Shown one piece after another: positions 1 through 11,435 of a stretch of DNA of 64,000 bases. Origin of the DNA: Lepidodermella squamata (lineage: Eukaryota > Gastrotricha); assembly GCA_047495785.1 (NCBI GenBank), contig JBLDXI010000025.1, positions 372,001-436,000 of the forward strand, in the 5' to 3' direction. Numbering within the stretch: position 1 is the stretch's first letter; the number at the start of each line of letters is the position of its first letter. Under the pieces are notes generated by a model that did not search any database, was not told the DNA's origin, and was given only the letters and a program-made list of their open reading frames with translations. Position numbers and translations under genes: made by a program.

Positions 1-822
1 ACTAAGAATTCCTCAGCCAAACCAGAAAATTGAAATTTCACCACCCAATACTGATAAAAAGAAATATTCATGATCTTCCGGTCCTTTAAAAATTGTCATC
101 CTATTCTCCGTTGATTTACTTTTTCATATTTCAAATCTCATTTCATATGTTGAATTTAAAAATTGCATGATTTGGGCAAATTTCAAGGAAAGAAAAATTT
201 CCGGTTATCATGAAATATAATTTTCTGCTATGACCTATGACAGCGCGACTTTGGGAAAAATATCACGTTTCTTCTGGCCAATGTCCAACTCCAAAAATAG
301 CTCAACAATTATTTACCATTGAACTTTGAACCAGTGAATTCCTGACAGGGCACGCGTTTGCTTGCTCGTCTTACTGAACTTACTAAACTTCAATTTTACA
401 GGTTTAAGGGTTTAAATACTTTGTCCCTAAAAATGACTGAATATTGGCGCGAAAGTATCGAGGAAAGAAGCGTTTTTGAACTAGTTCAAAAACTCAAAGC
501 ACTCGCCGTCCAGTTTCTTTCAAAATTTGAAAATATATATCGCGTGCTGTCTGGTTAAAGTTCATTCTATAATTAGATTAGATATTATTTCTTGAACACC
601 CTGTATAACGTTACAGAGTAGTGCTAGTTTTAACCGGCATGCGCTATTTTTAGGGTTGTACTTTGACCCTGCAAACCCGGCCTACAATGAACTTATCAGT
701 TTTCAATGGCTCAGTGTTTTAACATTAAAGATAAGTGTCGCGACTTTCGAAAAAATGTGAATGATTTTTCTTTCACTCTTGAAGCCATTAAATCGGAAAT
801 CGGGGCAAATTTATGAGCAAAC
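1..822. other. Intergenic AT-rich DNA, no gene seen
   Basis: No convincing exon is visible. The only open frames here are short and begin at non-ATG codons. The stretch at 583-605 matches one end of a small MITE whose complete copy lies at 60471-60577 (terminal CAGGGTGTTCAAGAAATAAT in reverse complement, followed by TA). The matching left end could not be located with confidence. Confidence 0.6.
583..605 (-). mobile_element. Right terminus of a CAGGGTGTTC MITE
   Basis: On the minus strand this reads TA then CAGGGTGTTCAAGAAATAAT, the same terminal sequence as the complete 107-bp element at 60471-60577. A left end near 345 is too degraded to call. It is a relic of the same small TA-target family. 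Confidence 0.45.
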
Positions 823-872
823 CATATCGTTCGTGGCGCGGAAGAACCAGCACTTCAGGCAAAAAAACTCGT

Positions 873-1522
873 GTACACGAGTACAGTATTTTTACTCTGT
901 ACATTCTGGTACAGTTTTGCTGGCCGTAAATATCAGTACGGCTCACTCGGCTGTAGAGCGAGTACAGTTGATCCGGCTGTATATGAGATGTACAGTGCTC
1001 TCCTAACATTGGGTAGCATTGGGTACAGCTCATTGAGCTGTAGTCCAAGTACAGTCAAATGCACCGTACTTACTGAGTACAGGGGTGGCTGCCGTAATGA
1101 CTGTGCACGGTTCGTCCAAACCGTACTCGAAATTACAGCAATTCCCCATGTTTTATAACGTCGCACACCGCACAGAGATTCTCAAACTGGGGGCCGAGTC
1201 AGCCGGGGGTCATCTAATGATATTATTGAAACTGCAAAATTGCGGGGATTCGATATCGTTAGCGACGCGCCAAAACAACCACTTTACTATCTATAGATTT
1301 TATGAGGAAAGTACGTTCGAAATTAGGAAAAAATCGGTGTTCAAAAGGCCTAACGTACTTCAAAATTACGTTAGGCGACTAAAAGTACGATCGAATGAGT
1401 CATCTAAGTGGTTGTTTTGGCGCGTCGTTAACGATATATTTCTGGTCACCCATCCAGAAAAATATACGAAAATAGCGTTAGCTCAGAGAGCTAAGTGCCG
1501 CTAGGGATATGGTAAGGACTGG
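873..1522. repeat. 650-bp direct repeat, left copy
   Basis: Identical, as far as read, to 3468-4117 at a constant offset of 2595. It begins inside the outer element's GTAC-rich end and finishes in GGTAAGGACTGG. Apparent short ORFs in it exist twice because the DNA is duplicated; none has protein-like features. Confidence 0.85.
1253..1437. repeat. 185-bp hairpin (MITE-like) inside the 650-bp repeat
   Basis: Positions 1253-1284 and 1406-1437 are inverted copies (32 bp, one mismatch; core GACGCGCCAAAACAACCACT). The same hairpin recurs at 3848-4032 in the right copy of the direct repeat. Probably an older small foldback insertion carried inside the larger element. Confidence 0.6.
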
Positions 1523-1527
1523 GATTC

Positions 1528-3440
1528 ATAGTAAATTCGTAACCGCAAATTCGTACAGTGGTTGATTCATAACGTGATATTATCGTACAGAGTAAGTTCG
1601 TATCAATACATTTTCATATTAAAAGTGGTGACTTTTTCGTAGCAAAATAAATTATCATAATTTCAATTCGAAAGTGGTGATCTTTTCGTAACCGGACCTA
1701 AATGATAACACAAAATAGTGATCGTTTCGAAGCAAACGCGTGATATGATGTAATATTCTCGCCCTTAAAACCGTGGTTTCGCTGATTCGGCACCCATTCA
1801 TCGTGATTTTGCGTAAGATGCGTTGTACAATTTGCAATCAAGTTTGTAAAAATGAGCGCGGCCTTAAGATACATGTTGGGCGTGTGCACTCGGATAAGGC
1901 TAGGGTAGATGTAGCTGAAAATCATGCTGATAACACAGCTTCATCCTCTGCGGCGAGCCTAACTCTAAATAATACAACTATCTCTGGCCTGCTCCCGAGA
2001 GAAGCATCAACTCCGAGACTTACCGACTTGGCTCTTCCTCAGCCGCCGTTGTCGACCAGCGTAGTAGTACCCACGCAGCTCCCTGTTTTACCGACTGCTC
2101 CTCCGCTACCGGAGATTGTGCTCAACATTCGGAAACCTGGTGCTTTCGTGGTTTTCGCGACCGACGCCGACCTGATTCGGCTGGCAAGCAGCGAGCGTTG
2201 GTTTGTTGATGGCACCTTCAAGTGCGTTCCTGCCATCTTTTATCAGCTCGTGACCTTCTTATCGTTGGTTGACAATAATAAGTTTGGTATCCATGGTGGT
2301 TTCGTGCTGATGACTAACAAGACCGAAGAGCTGTACGAGAAGGTTTTCAAGTACCTTCGAAGCGAGATGGAGAGACTGGGTCCTATTGTTGTTACTCAAG
2401 TGACTTGTGACTTCGAATTGGCTCTACTCAACAGTCTTCGGGCGGTGTTTTTTGTTACTATTTTGGGCTGTCTGTTTCATTTTTGCCAGGCCATTTTGAA
2501 ACAAGTGTTAAAGCTCGGCCTCTGGAACGAGTACACTGAGCCAGGCTCCTTGGTGCGTAAGGCCGTTCGCAGATGTATGGCTCTGGGCCTACTCCCGCTT
2601 AACAACGTCCGAACAGCATTCTTTATCGTCCGTGAAGAAGCTCCTCAGCACGTCGAACTCAACTTGTTCTTCGAGTACTTCGAGAATTTTTGGTTTCGGA
2701 TCGGCATGGACTGCTGGAACGTCCACGGCCTCGATAAAAGGACTAACAACTTTGCCGAGGGTGGCAACAGCAAGATTAACAAAAAGGTTAAGGTGCCTCA
2801 TCCACATGTGTGGCGCTTTTGCAACGTCATGTTGGAGTTGGAAGCCGAAAATCGTGCTGCCCTCGACCAGATTCGAGTAAAAAATTACAAAGTGCCGACG
2901 AAGCGAGTCTATAAGCGCTTGAATGATCGATTTACTGAGTTTTGGAAAGACCTTGCTGCTGGTAGGATGGGTTTCATGCAGTTTCTCGATGCTGCGGCTA
3001 ATCAGCTTTCTCAGTTGAAGGAGAAGAAGCCGGCAGTTGATCGCTTGGGGCTTGATGATGAGGAAGGTGTTGCGCTGGACGTTGTTATTGAAGATGGCGA
3101 GGAAGAGTCGAGTGATGAAGAAACTGCTGATGAATAACTGCTAACACTCTGCCTTAATGTCTATCATCTGTTTAACTGTGTTTGAAGGGAACAATGTTAT
3201 AAGCGTTACGAATAGATCACGACTTCGTCTTAACTTGTTATGAAAGGACCGCTAAATTAAAATGTTACGAAATGATCACCACTTCGTCTTAATTTGTTAT
3301 GAAAAGATCACAAAATTAATTTTCGAAAATTAATTTTGCTATGAAAATCCGTTACGAAAAGATCACCGAAAGTGATATGAAAAGATACCTCGTTTGTACG
3401 AAAATATCACGTTACGAATTTGCGGGTACCAACTTACTAT
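1528..3440 (+). mobile_element. Mutator-like element (MULE), about 1.9 kb
   Basis: Terminal inverted repeats at 1528-1555 and 3413-3440 match at about 24 of 28 positions (core CCGCAAATTCGTA). Further in, both ends carry several copies of a GTGATNTTTTCGTA-like motif, in opposite orientation on the two sides. The interior carries one intact transposase frame (1818-3137). No normal 9-11 bp target duplication is visible at the ends; instead the element sits between two 650-bp identical direct repeats. Confidence 0.75.
1818..3137 (+). CDS. MULE-type transposase with N-terminal C2H2 finger
   Basis: This frame encodes a DDE transposase that would cut and move the surrounding Mutator-like element. 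The first ATG is at 1818; the frame is open about 45 nt upstream without an ATG. Residues 2-23 form a C2H2 zinc finger (CTIC, then H-x4-H). The central part has MULE hallmarks in order: WFVDGTFK with the first catalytic Asp, TCDFE with the second acidic site, GCLFHFCQA (Cys and His of the MULE signature), and TNNFAEGGN with the final Glu. The C-terminal tail is strongly acidic. About 439 residues with no stop, so it may be recently active. It lies inside the TIRs at 1528-3440. Family assignment rests on motif order only. Confidence 0.82.
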   Translation: MRCTICNQVCKNERGLKIHVGRVHSDKARVDVAENHADNTASSSAASLTLNNTTISGLLPREASTPRLTDLALPQPPLSTSVVVPTQLPVLPTAPPLPEIVLNIRKPGAFVVFATDADLIRLASSERWFVDGTFKCVPAIFYQLVTFLSLVDNNKFGIHGGFVLMTNKTEELYEKVFKYLRSEMERLGPIVVTQVTCDFELALLNSLRAVFFVTILGCLFHFCQAILKQVLKLGLWNEYTEPGSLVRKAVRRCMALGLLPLNNVRTAFFIVREEAPQHVELNLFFEYFENFWFRIGMDCWNVHGLDKRTNNFAEGGNSKINKKVKVPHPHVWRFCNVMLELEAENRAALDQIRVKNYKVPTKRVYKRLNDRFTEFWKDLAAGRMGFMQFLDAAANQLSQLKEKKPAVDRLGLDDEEGVALDVVIEDGEEESSDEETADE

Positions 3441-3467
3441 TCTCGTGTACACTCGTGTACACTCGTC

Positions 3468-4117
3468 GTACACGAGTACAGTATTTTTACTCTGTACATT
3501 CTGGTACAGTTTTGCTGGCCGTAAATATCAGTACGGCTCACTCGGCTGTAGAGCGAGTACAGTTGATCCGGCTGTATATGAGATGTACAGTGCTCTCCTA
3601 ACATTGGGTAGCATTGGGTACAGCTCATTGAGCTGTAGTCCAAGTACAGTCAAATGCACCGTACTTACTGAGTACAGGGGTGGCTGCCGTAATGACTGTG
3701 CACGGTTCGTCCAAACCGTACTCGAAATTACAGCAATTCCCCATGTTTTATAACGTCGCACACCGCACAGAGATTCTCAAACTGGGGGCCGAGTCAGCCG
3801 GGGGTCATCTAATGATATTATTGAAACTGCAAAATTGCGGGGATTCGATATCGTTAGCGACGCGCCAAAACAACCACTTTACTATCTATAGATTTTATGA
3901 GGAAAGTACGTTCGAAATTAGGAAAAAATCGGTGTTCAAAAGGCCTAACGTACTTCAAAATTACGTTAGGCGACTAAAAGTACGATCGAATGAGTCATCT
4001 AAGTGGTTGTTTTGGCGCGTCGTTAACGATATATTTCTGGTCACCCATCCAGAAAAATATACGAAAATAGCGTTAGCTCAGAGAGCTAAGTGCCGCTAGG
4101 GATATGGTAAGGACTGG
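3468..4117. repeat. 650-bp direct repeat, right copy
   Basis: Right copy of the duplication that brackets the MULE; it matches 873-1522 with no difference seen. It includes the second copy of the 185-bp hairpin (3848-4032). Confidence 0.85.
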
Positions 4118-4854
4118 ATATGGTAAGGATAATCCCTTCCAGTTCCATCGGTCCGCACGGTGAACTCAGTCAAAAACCAAAGGGGCGACCCTTATGTCGA
4201 TTTTCCGTATCCTTACCAGTTCCGCCGCCCCACTTCGCTATCTGCGTTAGCTAAAGCTCGCTGAAAACAGGGGACTGAAAATGCGCTCAAGAGCCCAATA
4301 GACTGGAAATTATAAGAAAAAAATATTTAAACTGCGTGAGCTTGGACGCAGAATTTCGAATTCTGAGCATCTTTTGCCACCCTGAAAAACGATAAAAATT
4401 GAAAAAACCGCAAGCTAGAAAGAATTTTTATTTTGGCTTCCCCAAGCCCTATGGGTTATTGGGTCAGAGTTGTCCACGCGTCTAAACACCAAGACCCGCT
4501 CCGGCCTGTCGTTATATATATTTCCAAATCCGGCTCGGCTTGCCCCAACCAAAGTACAGTATCATCTCCTGTACTTGAAGTACAGCATCTCACCTGTACT
4601 ATAAGTACGGTACCATTGGTCCGTACGTATGTGTACCGCCCGATTTCCACAGTACTCAGCAGTACGGTCGGCGTGCTGTACTGGGCTCTACAGCTTTTTC
4701 CAGCTGTAAAGCGAGTACAGGGCGTCTGCCGTACTTGATGTTACAGTCCGTTTGAACAGTACTGCTGTTTTACAGAGCCATGGACTGTACCATTCAGTAC
4801 TGCTGAACAAAGAAATAGGCGAAGTGCTGGTTCTTCCGCGACAAGAACGATATG

Positions 4855-5226
4855 TAAGCCTATTTCAATTGATTTTGCCTGAGCAAAAGTTGAGAATGTA
4901 ATTTTAAACTAATTAATCGTCTCTAAACGTTATGTAATCATTGTCCGTTTTCTTCTTGTGTCTGAAGTTTTTCTTCAGATATTCTGCAACATTATAAAAG
5001 TTAAAATTTATTCAGTTTACAGAAAAGGATATCAAGCCATATTAAAGGATTCCTTTGGGGATTCAGATTGAACAGCTTTTGTCGCCGTTTTCTCCTTTTG
5101 AATGACACCTACTTCTAGGAATTTCGACAACATTATAATGCTTTATTCACTTCACAGCGACAATCGACTATAAAATAACAATGGAAATACAGAGTAAGAC
5201 GCCATATGCAGTGAGAAACTTGAAAA
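4855..5226. other. Spacer between outer TIR element and GPCR gene
   Basis: No exon seen. This is the 3' flank of the minus-strand GPCR gene; AT-rich sequence that could serve as its 3' UTR. A reverse-complement TTTATT (AATAAA on the minus strand) occurs near 5146-5151, a plausible polyadenylation signal. Confidence 0.4.
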
Positions 5227-7833
5227 TCACAAGCCCAAGTCGATTTGTTCAGCTTGCTCCGCTCGACGTGGACGAAAAATCAGCCCAAGGTTGAGCGACG
5301 CACATGCTAGGTTCATCGCTGACAGGGCCACGCGTTGCTTTCCTTGCTCCGTGAAAATGACCACCCCTATCACAGCACCAGCAGCCAGCAATAGAATTGT
5401 TCCATAAAAGCACTTCACCATGGCTTTCAAGTCATTTATTCGCTCGAAGGATCTCTGATGAAAAAAACAAGGTATTAGAGGTAGGGTCTACTGTTTCAAA
5501 CATACAGATCGAACAGCAAAGGCCGCCAGAGCCCCGTCAAGGACTAATATCACGAAAATTGCACAAAATATGCCAACGACAGCCTTGCTAAGGTATGAAT
5601 CGCGAACAAGGCATTCGATAACAACCTCCTGATATGCGATTGAGTCATCAATGGGTGACAGCTGAGGTGTCCGCAGGGTCGTGGTCAGCTCAAATGGTTC
5701 AATAAAAAACCAAATTGATAAAAGAGCAATCAAAAGAATAGGAACGCCCATAATAGCGACCAAAACAAATTTATGCGATGCAATAAAGGAGGCATCTATG
5801 TTGACAGGTGGCATAACTTTTCTTGCCTTACTAGCTACCCTGGCGGTGACTTTACGAGCACTTGTTGCTGGACTGAAGTTCAAGGTGCTTAACATTCCGA
5901 GGGTCCTGCTTTTAGGCCGACTAGCCAAGCTCAGCAACTTGGCTAGCTCTAATTTAGCAACCATAGCTGAGATCAAGAAAAAGATTCCAAGAAGCAAAAG
6001 ACCGTAAGAAGCCATGCAAAATGTAGCAAAGCCTTCTTGATACCAAGGCAACAGGATCAAATTGGAGCTCAACAGCAGTAGATCACCTAGCAAAATTAAA
6101 CCATTAAGTGTTGGCAAGGAATTCACGACCTTCTGCGATTTCCGAAATTTCAACATAGAAATAGCGGCCAACATAACCGTTAAAACCCCGAAACATGAAA
6201 GAATTGTAATTGCAACGTAACCTTCAGTTGAAATCAAAGGCAGGAGAATTTTCAAGATTCTAATCGAGTCAGGTGGAGCTTTTCCGCTATGGGTTCGCCA
6301 CTTCAGTTTTCCAGGTAACAACTCAATCCTTTTAGCTTTGGTGTCAAATGTTGCTATCGGGATCGCAATTGGGCTCGAGCTGTTGGGCAATAATTGAAGT
6401 TTGAAGAATCCGAAAATCACATTCCCACCAGAATTGATAGTCGTATTTCGCTCGAAAGCGATATTCCCCGTCTTTGCTGTAACACGAGTCGCAAAAAGTG
6501 CTTCCTTCAACCTCTGGACAATATAGCTTCCGTTCGACGCAAATTTCGTCCCAGAAGTCACCCAGTCGGTCAAAGACTGGTTTTCTCGTTGCAAAATTAA
6601 CTGTGTTGCGTTCAACACGTGGGCGGCTAAAAGCACACTGTCGTACGCATAATGGCGAAGAGCCCAACCGGTCTTCACCTGAGGATTGTCAATGCTGGAC
6701 ATAAGCATCGAGTCGAAGTCGGAGCCTGAATTCCCGAAAGAATCAACTAGATTTCCCAGCCCAAGAGCCATCGTGTTGGTATACCCGTATTGAATGACTG
6801 ATTCCGAGACTTCTCGCAACATTGCCTCCGTGCACCAATCTTGGAACCTCAACGGGTCATTTGATAGGAAAGGGGTCTGCATGGACACGATGATAACGTA
6901 GTTCGGTCCAAATAGTTTGTAGCGATGAAGCCAGCATGCGACGCGAACAGGCGAGGCCGAAGCGATATTGATGATTCTCGGATCATTGCGCTTCATTTCC
7001 TCTACAGCAGCGCGAATACTCTCTGAATCTGGCAAAGGTCCGTTTAGCAATGGAATCTTGTATTTGTCCAAGGTAGCGTTAAGGTTTAGTTCAAGCATCC
7101 TTTGCGTGTATATTTCGCCAGCGTATATTGAGTCTCTCATATCAGAGATGAGCGACAACTTTTTCCATCCCATAACTGCTATGAATGATATCAGAGAGTC
7201 AGAGGAAGTCGATAATGGTGGCGAAATCACGAAGAGATTTTGAAAACGATTCCTCTGTGTGAACGGTTCAGGTTGAAGAGTCCACTGAGCTAACTGGACA
7301 TAACAAAATTAAAATACGTCTATAGCATTTCCTATGAATGCGAATTTCCTACACTCAAAATGTTTTGATGCTGCAGAGTTTGCGCCAGGGAATAGTGAAG
7401 TGAGCATGTTGGGTAAAGAGCAAGAGGAAAGCGATTTGGAACTTGGTCATTCCTCCGCATTTCTGTGAAGAATCGCATGGTCGCCAATGGCTCGTTGCAC
7501 TGAAAAGGCTGGAATTAGGGGAATTTTTATTATGGTGAGCCAACTTACAACATCATCGATTGGGTCAATGGCAAGTTCGATTCCAGGAAGTAAATTTGGC
7601 TGTCTTTTTATGCTATCAAGGGCGTAGCGAATTCCCTCAGAGCATATCGGGCCGAGCGGAATGTTAAAGCCGCCATAATTGCAGGAGAGCAACAAAGTTA
7701 TTGTCGATCGGCTGGAGTCGTTCGCGTTGTAGGATGAAGACATAATTGCCGTTGGTATCAAGCTGTTCCAGGGCAGTTTTCCCTCAACAGCCATACAAAC
7801 AATCGAGATTAAAATAATTCGTACGTTTTTCAT
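5227..7833 (-). CDS. GABA-B-like class C G protein-coupled receptor
   Basis: Likely a metabotropic neurotransmitter receptor at the plasma membrane. Exons inferred by me, all phase 0: 7833-7549, 7499-7353, 7293-5506 and 5454-5227, giving about 815 residues. Exon 1 encodes a signal peptide (MKNVRIILISIVCMAVEG) and the start of a Venus-flytrap ligand domain; exon 2 supplies CNEPLATM...YPTCS...NILS, fitting the receptor-family motif near the first lobe. Residues about 165-470 finish the lobe pair. Seven hydrophobic segments run from about residue 490 to 800, with FATFC carrying the TM3 Cys and NLGLIFRPR at the TM7 end, as in GABA-B receptors. The usual long cytoplasmic coiled coil is absent: the protein stops about 12 residues after TM7. 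An orphan GABA-B-like paralogue is more likely than a canonical subunit. Confidence 0.82.
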
Positions 7834-8316
7834 TTTTTTAGGGCAAGATTTCGAATGCACATAAAATGCGATGCAGTGTTTACGAAAGAACAGCGAGGAC
7901 GGTAGCTCCTTAAAAGCTTCCGTTTTCCGATGAAGGCTCGCATTTCAGTAATATTCCGAAGTACCCCACAAGCGGGTTACGTGATTTCTCTTGCGATATC
8001 ACCCTTCTCGAATTTTGAGCTGAAGCGAAGCGGAAAAGAAGCGCTAAAGAAGCCTCTATCATTCAAAACCTAGAGAAACTCGGCATTTGAACACTTTTGA
8101 TAAGCTTGAACTTTGCGTTTCGCTCGCAAGTTTGTCCAGCGTAGTGCGAGTCATTTTTCCACTTCGTAACATGCTCTTGTTTCTGCGTACTGTAGCTCAT
8201 TCTGTCAGATGGCCTTCAAAACTTTTCTACTCTTTTTCAAACCACGATGAAAAATGATGCCTGTTAAACTGTAAAATAAAGTGACTTGATGCTCCAATAA
8301 ATATTTGCATTCATTT
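7834..8316. other. Intergenic spacer between GPCR and carboxypeptidase
   Basis: Contains the promoter side of the minus-strand GPCR gene and the 3' flank of the carboxypeptidase gene. A minus-strand AATAAA corresponds to 8297-8302 (TTTATT), 15-20 nt downstream of the carboxypeptidase stop. No other feature seen. Confidence 0.45.
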
Positions 8317-10128
8317 TTACTGCGCTGCGCCTTCAATGAAGCGGTTAACAACTAGCAAGCTTTTGCCGCACTGATCCATCGGAACCATGTGCCCAGCGTT
8401 TCGAATCACTGAGAACGCCAGCTGGCCAACTGATGTCCAGTAAGCATACGCCTCGCCATTCGCATCAGCCATAACCTCCCGCGGGGCATGTCGCCACTGC
8501 TCGTTGTACGGCCAGTTGAGTGTCAGTAAGAAGGTCGAAGTTCCCAGGGTCGGGATGATGATATCCAGATTACCACTGTAGTAGAGCGCTCGGACCTTTG
8601 TTTGCGTTAAAAGGTACTCAAGTCGCGGCTTCACCGAATACATCATATCGTTTCTGAGATACTTCTCAACGGTATTGTTTGGATCACTGAATTTAACCGA
8701 GCCAAGGTGGATTTTCGCCCGAGTCGAGTTAGCCAGCAAGTATTGGCGATACAGCTTGCTGTAAGGGCGTTTTTCGTTGCAAAGATTAATGTTATAGACG
8801 TTTTGGCAGCCAGTCACGTTTTGGAACAGCGTTGGGTGGTGGAAGTCGCCTTTGATGGTCAAGTCGAAGATGTCGAAAGCTGGGCCGTAGTCACCAGTGT
8901 TGATGTATTCGACGGCTAAAGCTGCTAGGCTGTTGAAGTAGTCGAGCGTTTTCTTATCGAATAAACCAACGCTGTAGAGATGCTCACCGCATGTCGGGAA
9001 AATCTAAATTATCAAAGAAAAGGGAGTTGTGTGGGTATGAACAAACTTGGATATTGAGGCCCACAGAGAACTGAGTGATCCTGAACTTTTCCCGTGCCTA
9101 AATAATATTCAGACCTCCTAATCTCCAATATTTTCAAATGAAAGCCCCATGAAAATTCATTCAGTCTTAAGGAGGATCCCGAGCTCGAAAGTCTAAGCCT
9201 CCTAGGTTCCCTCATCTATAAAAAGAATTCGAGCCTAGAATGAGCAGATTTTCTAGGTTGAAGTTTTTCAATCTCTACCCCCGACCCGTCTTGAAAATGA
9301 AGTCAAGATTTTCTTGAATACATTGGTTTCCTATTGCAAATAATATGGATAATACTTGCTCAAATAGCTCACGTTAATTGGATCTGTGAATCCGTTGCCA
9401 ACCATGATACCAGCCAGTTTAGCTACGGGTGAATTCAGTCCCCTTTTCTCGTAAAATTGTTCCATCTGTGCCAACTTCATGCCAATCGCTGGCGTGTATT
9501 TGCCGCCGTACGATTCGCCGCAAATGTACAACGGTAGTGGTTGCAGTTCCGGGAACAGCGTGTAGAACTGAACGAAAAACTTGTACAAATGATCCGCTAC
9601 GCCGTCTTCATCGACCCGAAAACCACTTGGGTCGTCGACAAATGAGAATCCAGCTCCGACTGGATTGTCGATGAAAACCATGTGGTACTTGTTGGTCCAA
9701 GCGTCCGCGCGAAGGCTTAAACTGAGGTCTTCGTTGACGATAATAGGGCCGTTTTCTTCAAAAACTGCAGAGACGGAGGGGGAGCCTGGGCCACCCTGTA
9801 ACCAGACTATCAATGAGGCGTTAGGATCCTACAGAACGCGACAAAAAGCGGTTATGAAAATTCGTGGATAAATGGTATTTACCTTGTTTCTGATGTTCCA
9901 GAAGTACATGTTCGCGTTAGTAACGTTATCGACCGTGATGAAACCAGCATATGACTCCATGCCAGGCAACAGTGGTTCAACAGACGACAACTGCTGGGCC
10001 TGTTTGATGGACCCCGCCTGAATTAAAGGAGTCAGAAAAAGGGACTGGCCTGGCCCTGGATCAGCTGCTTGCAAAGCTACGGCCAAGGCGCAAAGAATAT
10101 TCAAAACAGCCAGCATTCTCGAGAGCAT
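8317..10128 (-). CDS. Serine carboxypeptidase, CPVL (S10) type
   Basis: A secreted or lysosomal exopeptidase that removes C-terminal residues. Inferred exons, phase 0: 10128-9883, 9828-9373, 9003-8317; about 462 residues, close to vertebrate CPVL (about 476). Signal peptide at residues 1-21 (MLSRMLAVLNILCALAVALQ). Motifs in order: WLQGGPG oxyanion region, GESYGG with the nucleophilic Ser, GNLDIIIP with the catalytic Asp, and NAGHMVPMDQ with the catalytic His. The block FQNVTGC...VEKYLRNDMMYSVKP closely follows the CPVL pattern. I placed the exon 2 donor at GTGAGC (after DPIN) because reading on reaches a stop and because the join restores CPVL spacing. All catalytic residues are present, so the enzyme should be active. 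Confidence 0.88.
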
Positions 10129-11435
10129 TTTTAAGGCAAGGAAATCAGAGAGCAGGGGCTGAACTAGTACTAGATGTGCCTGTCACTCCATTTCCCGTGG
10201 ATCCTTGAGTGAGAAAACGAGGTCGGCTGTAGCAGATAAGATAGGCCAGCCATAATGTAGAACTTTATCATCCAGTAGATAGTGGTATGCGACCCTAACC
10301 TAAAAATGAGTACATATAGTATGTAGTATGTATATAGATATTTTTGGCAATCTTTCAATTAGTATAAGGGATAATGCAGATTGCAGATGATTAAAAGCCC
10401 AGTGTATAAATAACAGGGGACATACTCCCTGAGTTCGAGAGATCCGGCACGAAAAACACGGGAGACCCCTGAAATTTGGAATTTGGATCGAAAAACTCGC
10501 CCCGGCTGGAGGTTCCTACTTGAAGCTGCTTTGAGAAACAATCACAAACACAAGCAAGAGCGCGGGGAACATTAGGCCGAGACCAGATTTTCGGAATGGA
10601 AATGTATTGGCCTAGAAACTGGGCTAGTTCTAGTTATTTTCTGCCAAATTATGAGATTTATTTCTAAGCAGATACCAGAGTATGCTGGTCAGCGATGATT
10701 AACTGCTTTCCAAATTATCTCATAATTGTAATAGATTTGGCCGCATTCGATATCGGAAAGATTCCATAACGCCCGGGACTTGGAAACGGGGTTGAATCAC
10801 ATACAGCTGTCTCTTGAACTAGTTTATAATAAAGTTAACAGTTGAAAATGCATGTTGAGTTCAATTAGGTGCAAAAGGAAAAATAGAGTTGGTAACCGAG
10901 TACTTGAGAGGTAGCACACTTGAGCGCGCTCAAACTTATACAAATGCAGGTTGGTAGTTGCAACAGCTAATTTTTTACACGCTAACGCCGCCGGTGGGCG
11001 CTAATTGGATGCGTGTTATTTTAACGTAGCAGTGCTCATTAAAAACGGCGTTTGCGATTTATTTGCCCTATTAAACTCATGACATCTCCTTATAAAAATT
11101 AGAAAAAACGCCCTTCTGTGTTGGATGCAGGCCTAGGGAATATATGCCAAATTAACGAAGGAGCAGCTCACCATCGCACGTCAAATTTCTTCAACTTCTA
11201 ATGCAAAGTTGAAAAGGAAATGCTTTAAGCATCATGAAGAGCAAAAAATTGAAGCTCATTGTAATTACAATTACAGGCAAATAAGGAGAAGAGAGTTGCA
11301 CATATGCATTTATTACACTGATCATAGCGGCCTATGATGGCATCTTGTCAATTTGCGCCCACGTTATGAACACGCTCTGGCTCCTCAATCAACTTACAAA
11401 CTAATCGTAACAAATTCTAACCTCGTAAAATAAGT
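10129..11435. other. Divergent intergenic region with upstream sequence of Cys-rich gene 1
   Basis: About 1.3 kb without convincing exons. The left end is promoter side for the carboxypeptidase gene (-), the right end for the Cys-rich repeat gene (+). The right 300 bp share motifs with upstream regions of the other family members, including the palindrome at 11261-11274. Confidence 0.5.
11261..11274. promoter_or_regulatory. GTAATTACAATTAC palindrome upstream of Cys-rich gene 1
   Basis: TAAT/ATTA half-sites in inverted arrangement, about 160 bp before the start codon. Equivalent sites precede the other three long family members (36736, 40961, 45492). This is the shape of a homeodomain dimer site; function is inferred from conservation between paralogues only. 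Confidence 0.5.

Larger units (their letters stand above)
823..4854. mobile_element. TIR transposon with GTAC-rich subterminal arrays, host of a MULE
   Basis: A 34-bp inverted repeat bounds this segment: 823-856 and 4821-4854 match at 32 of 34 positions in reverse complement (core CGCGGAAGAACCAGCACTTC). Just inside both ends lie arrays of GTACAGT/GTACGGT-type motifs (about 873-1130, and 4552-4800 in reverse sense), the layout of subterminal transposase-binding sites. The interior holds a MULE (1528-3440) flanked by two identical 650-bp direct repeats. No transposase belonging to the outer element is visible, so it is probably non-autonomous. Superfamily is not recognised. Confidence 0.65.

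Noticed and set aside
871-1504. Several open frames repeated at 3394-4099
   Set aside because: They lie in the duplicated 650-bp repeat with GTAC-rich subterminal sequence; no protein features, and many begin at non-ATG codons.
9331-9372. Reading exon 2 of the carboxypeptidase through to its stop
   Set aside because: It would end the protein before the catalytic Asp and His; using the GTGAGC donor restores spacing with CPVL and joins exon 3 in frame.
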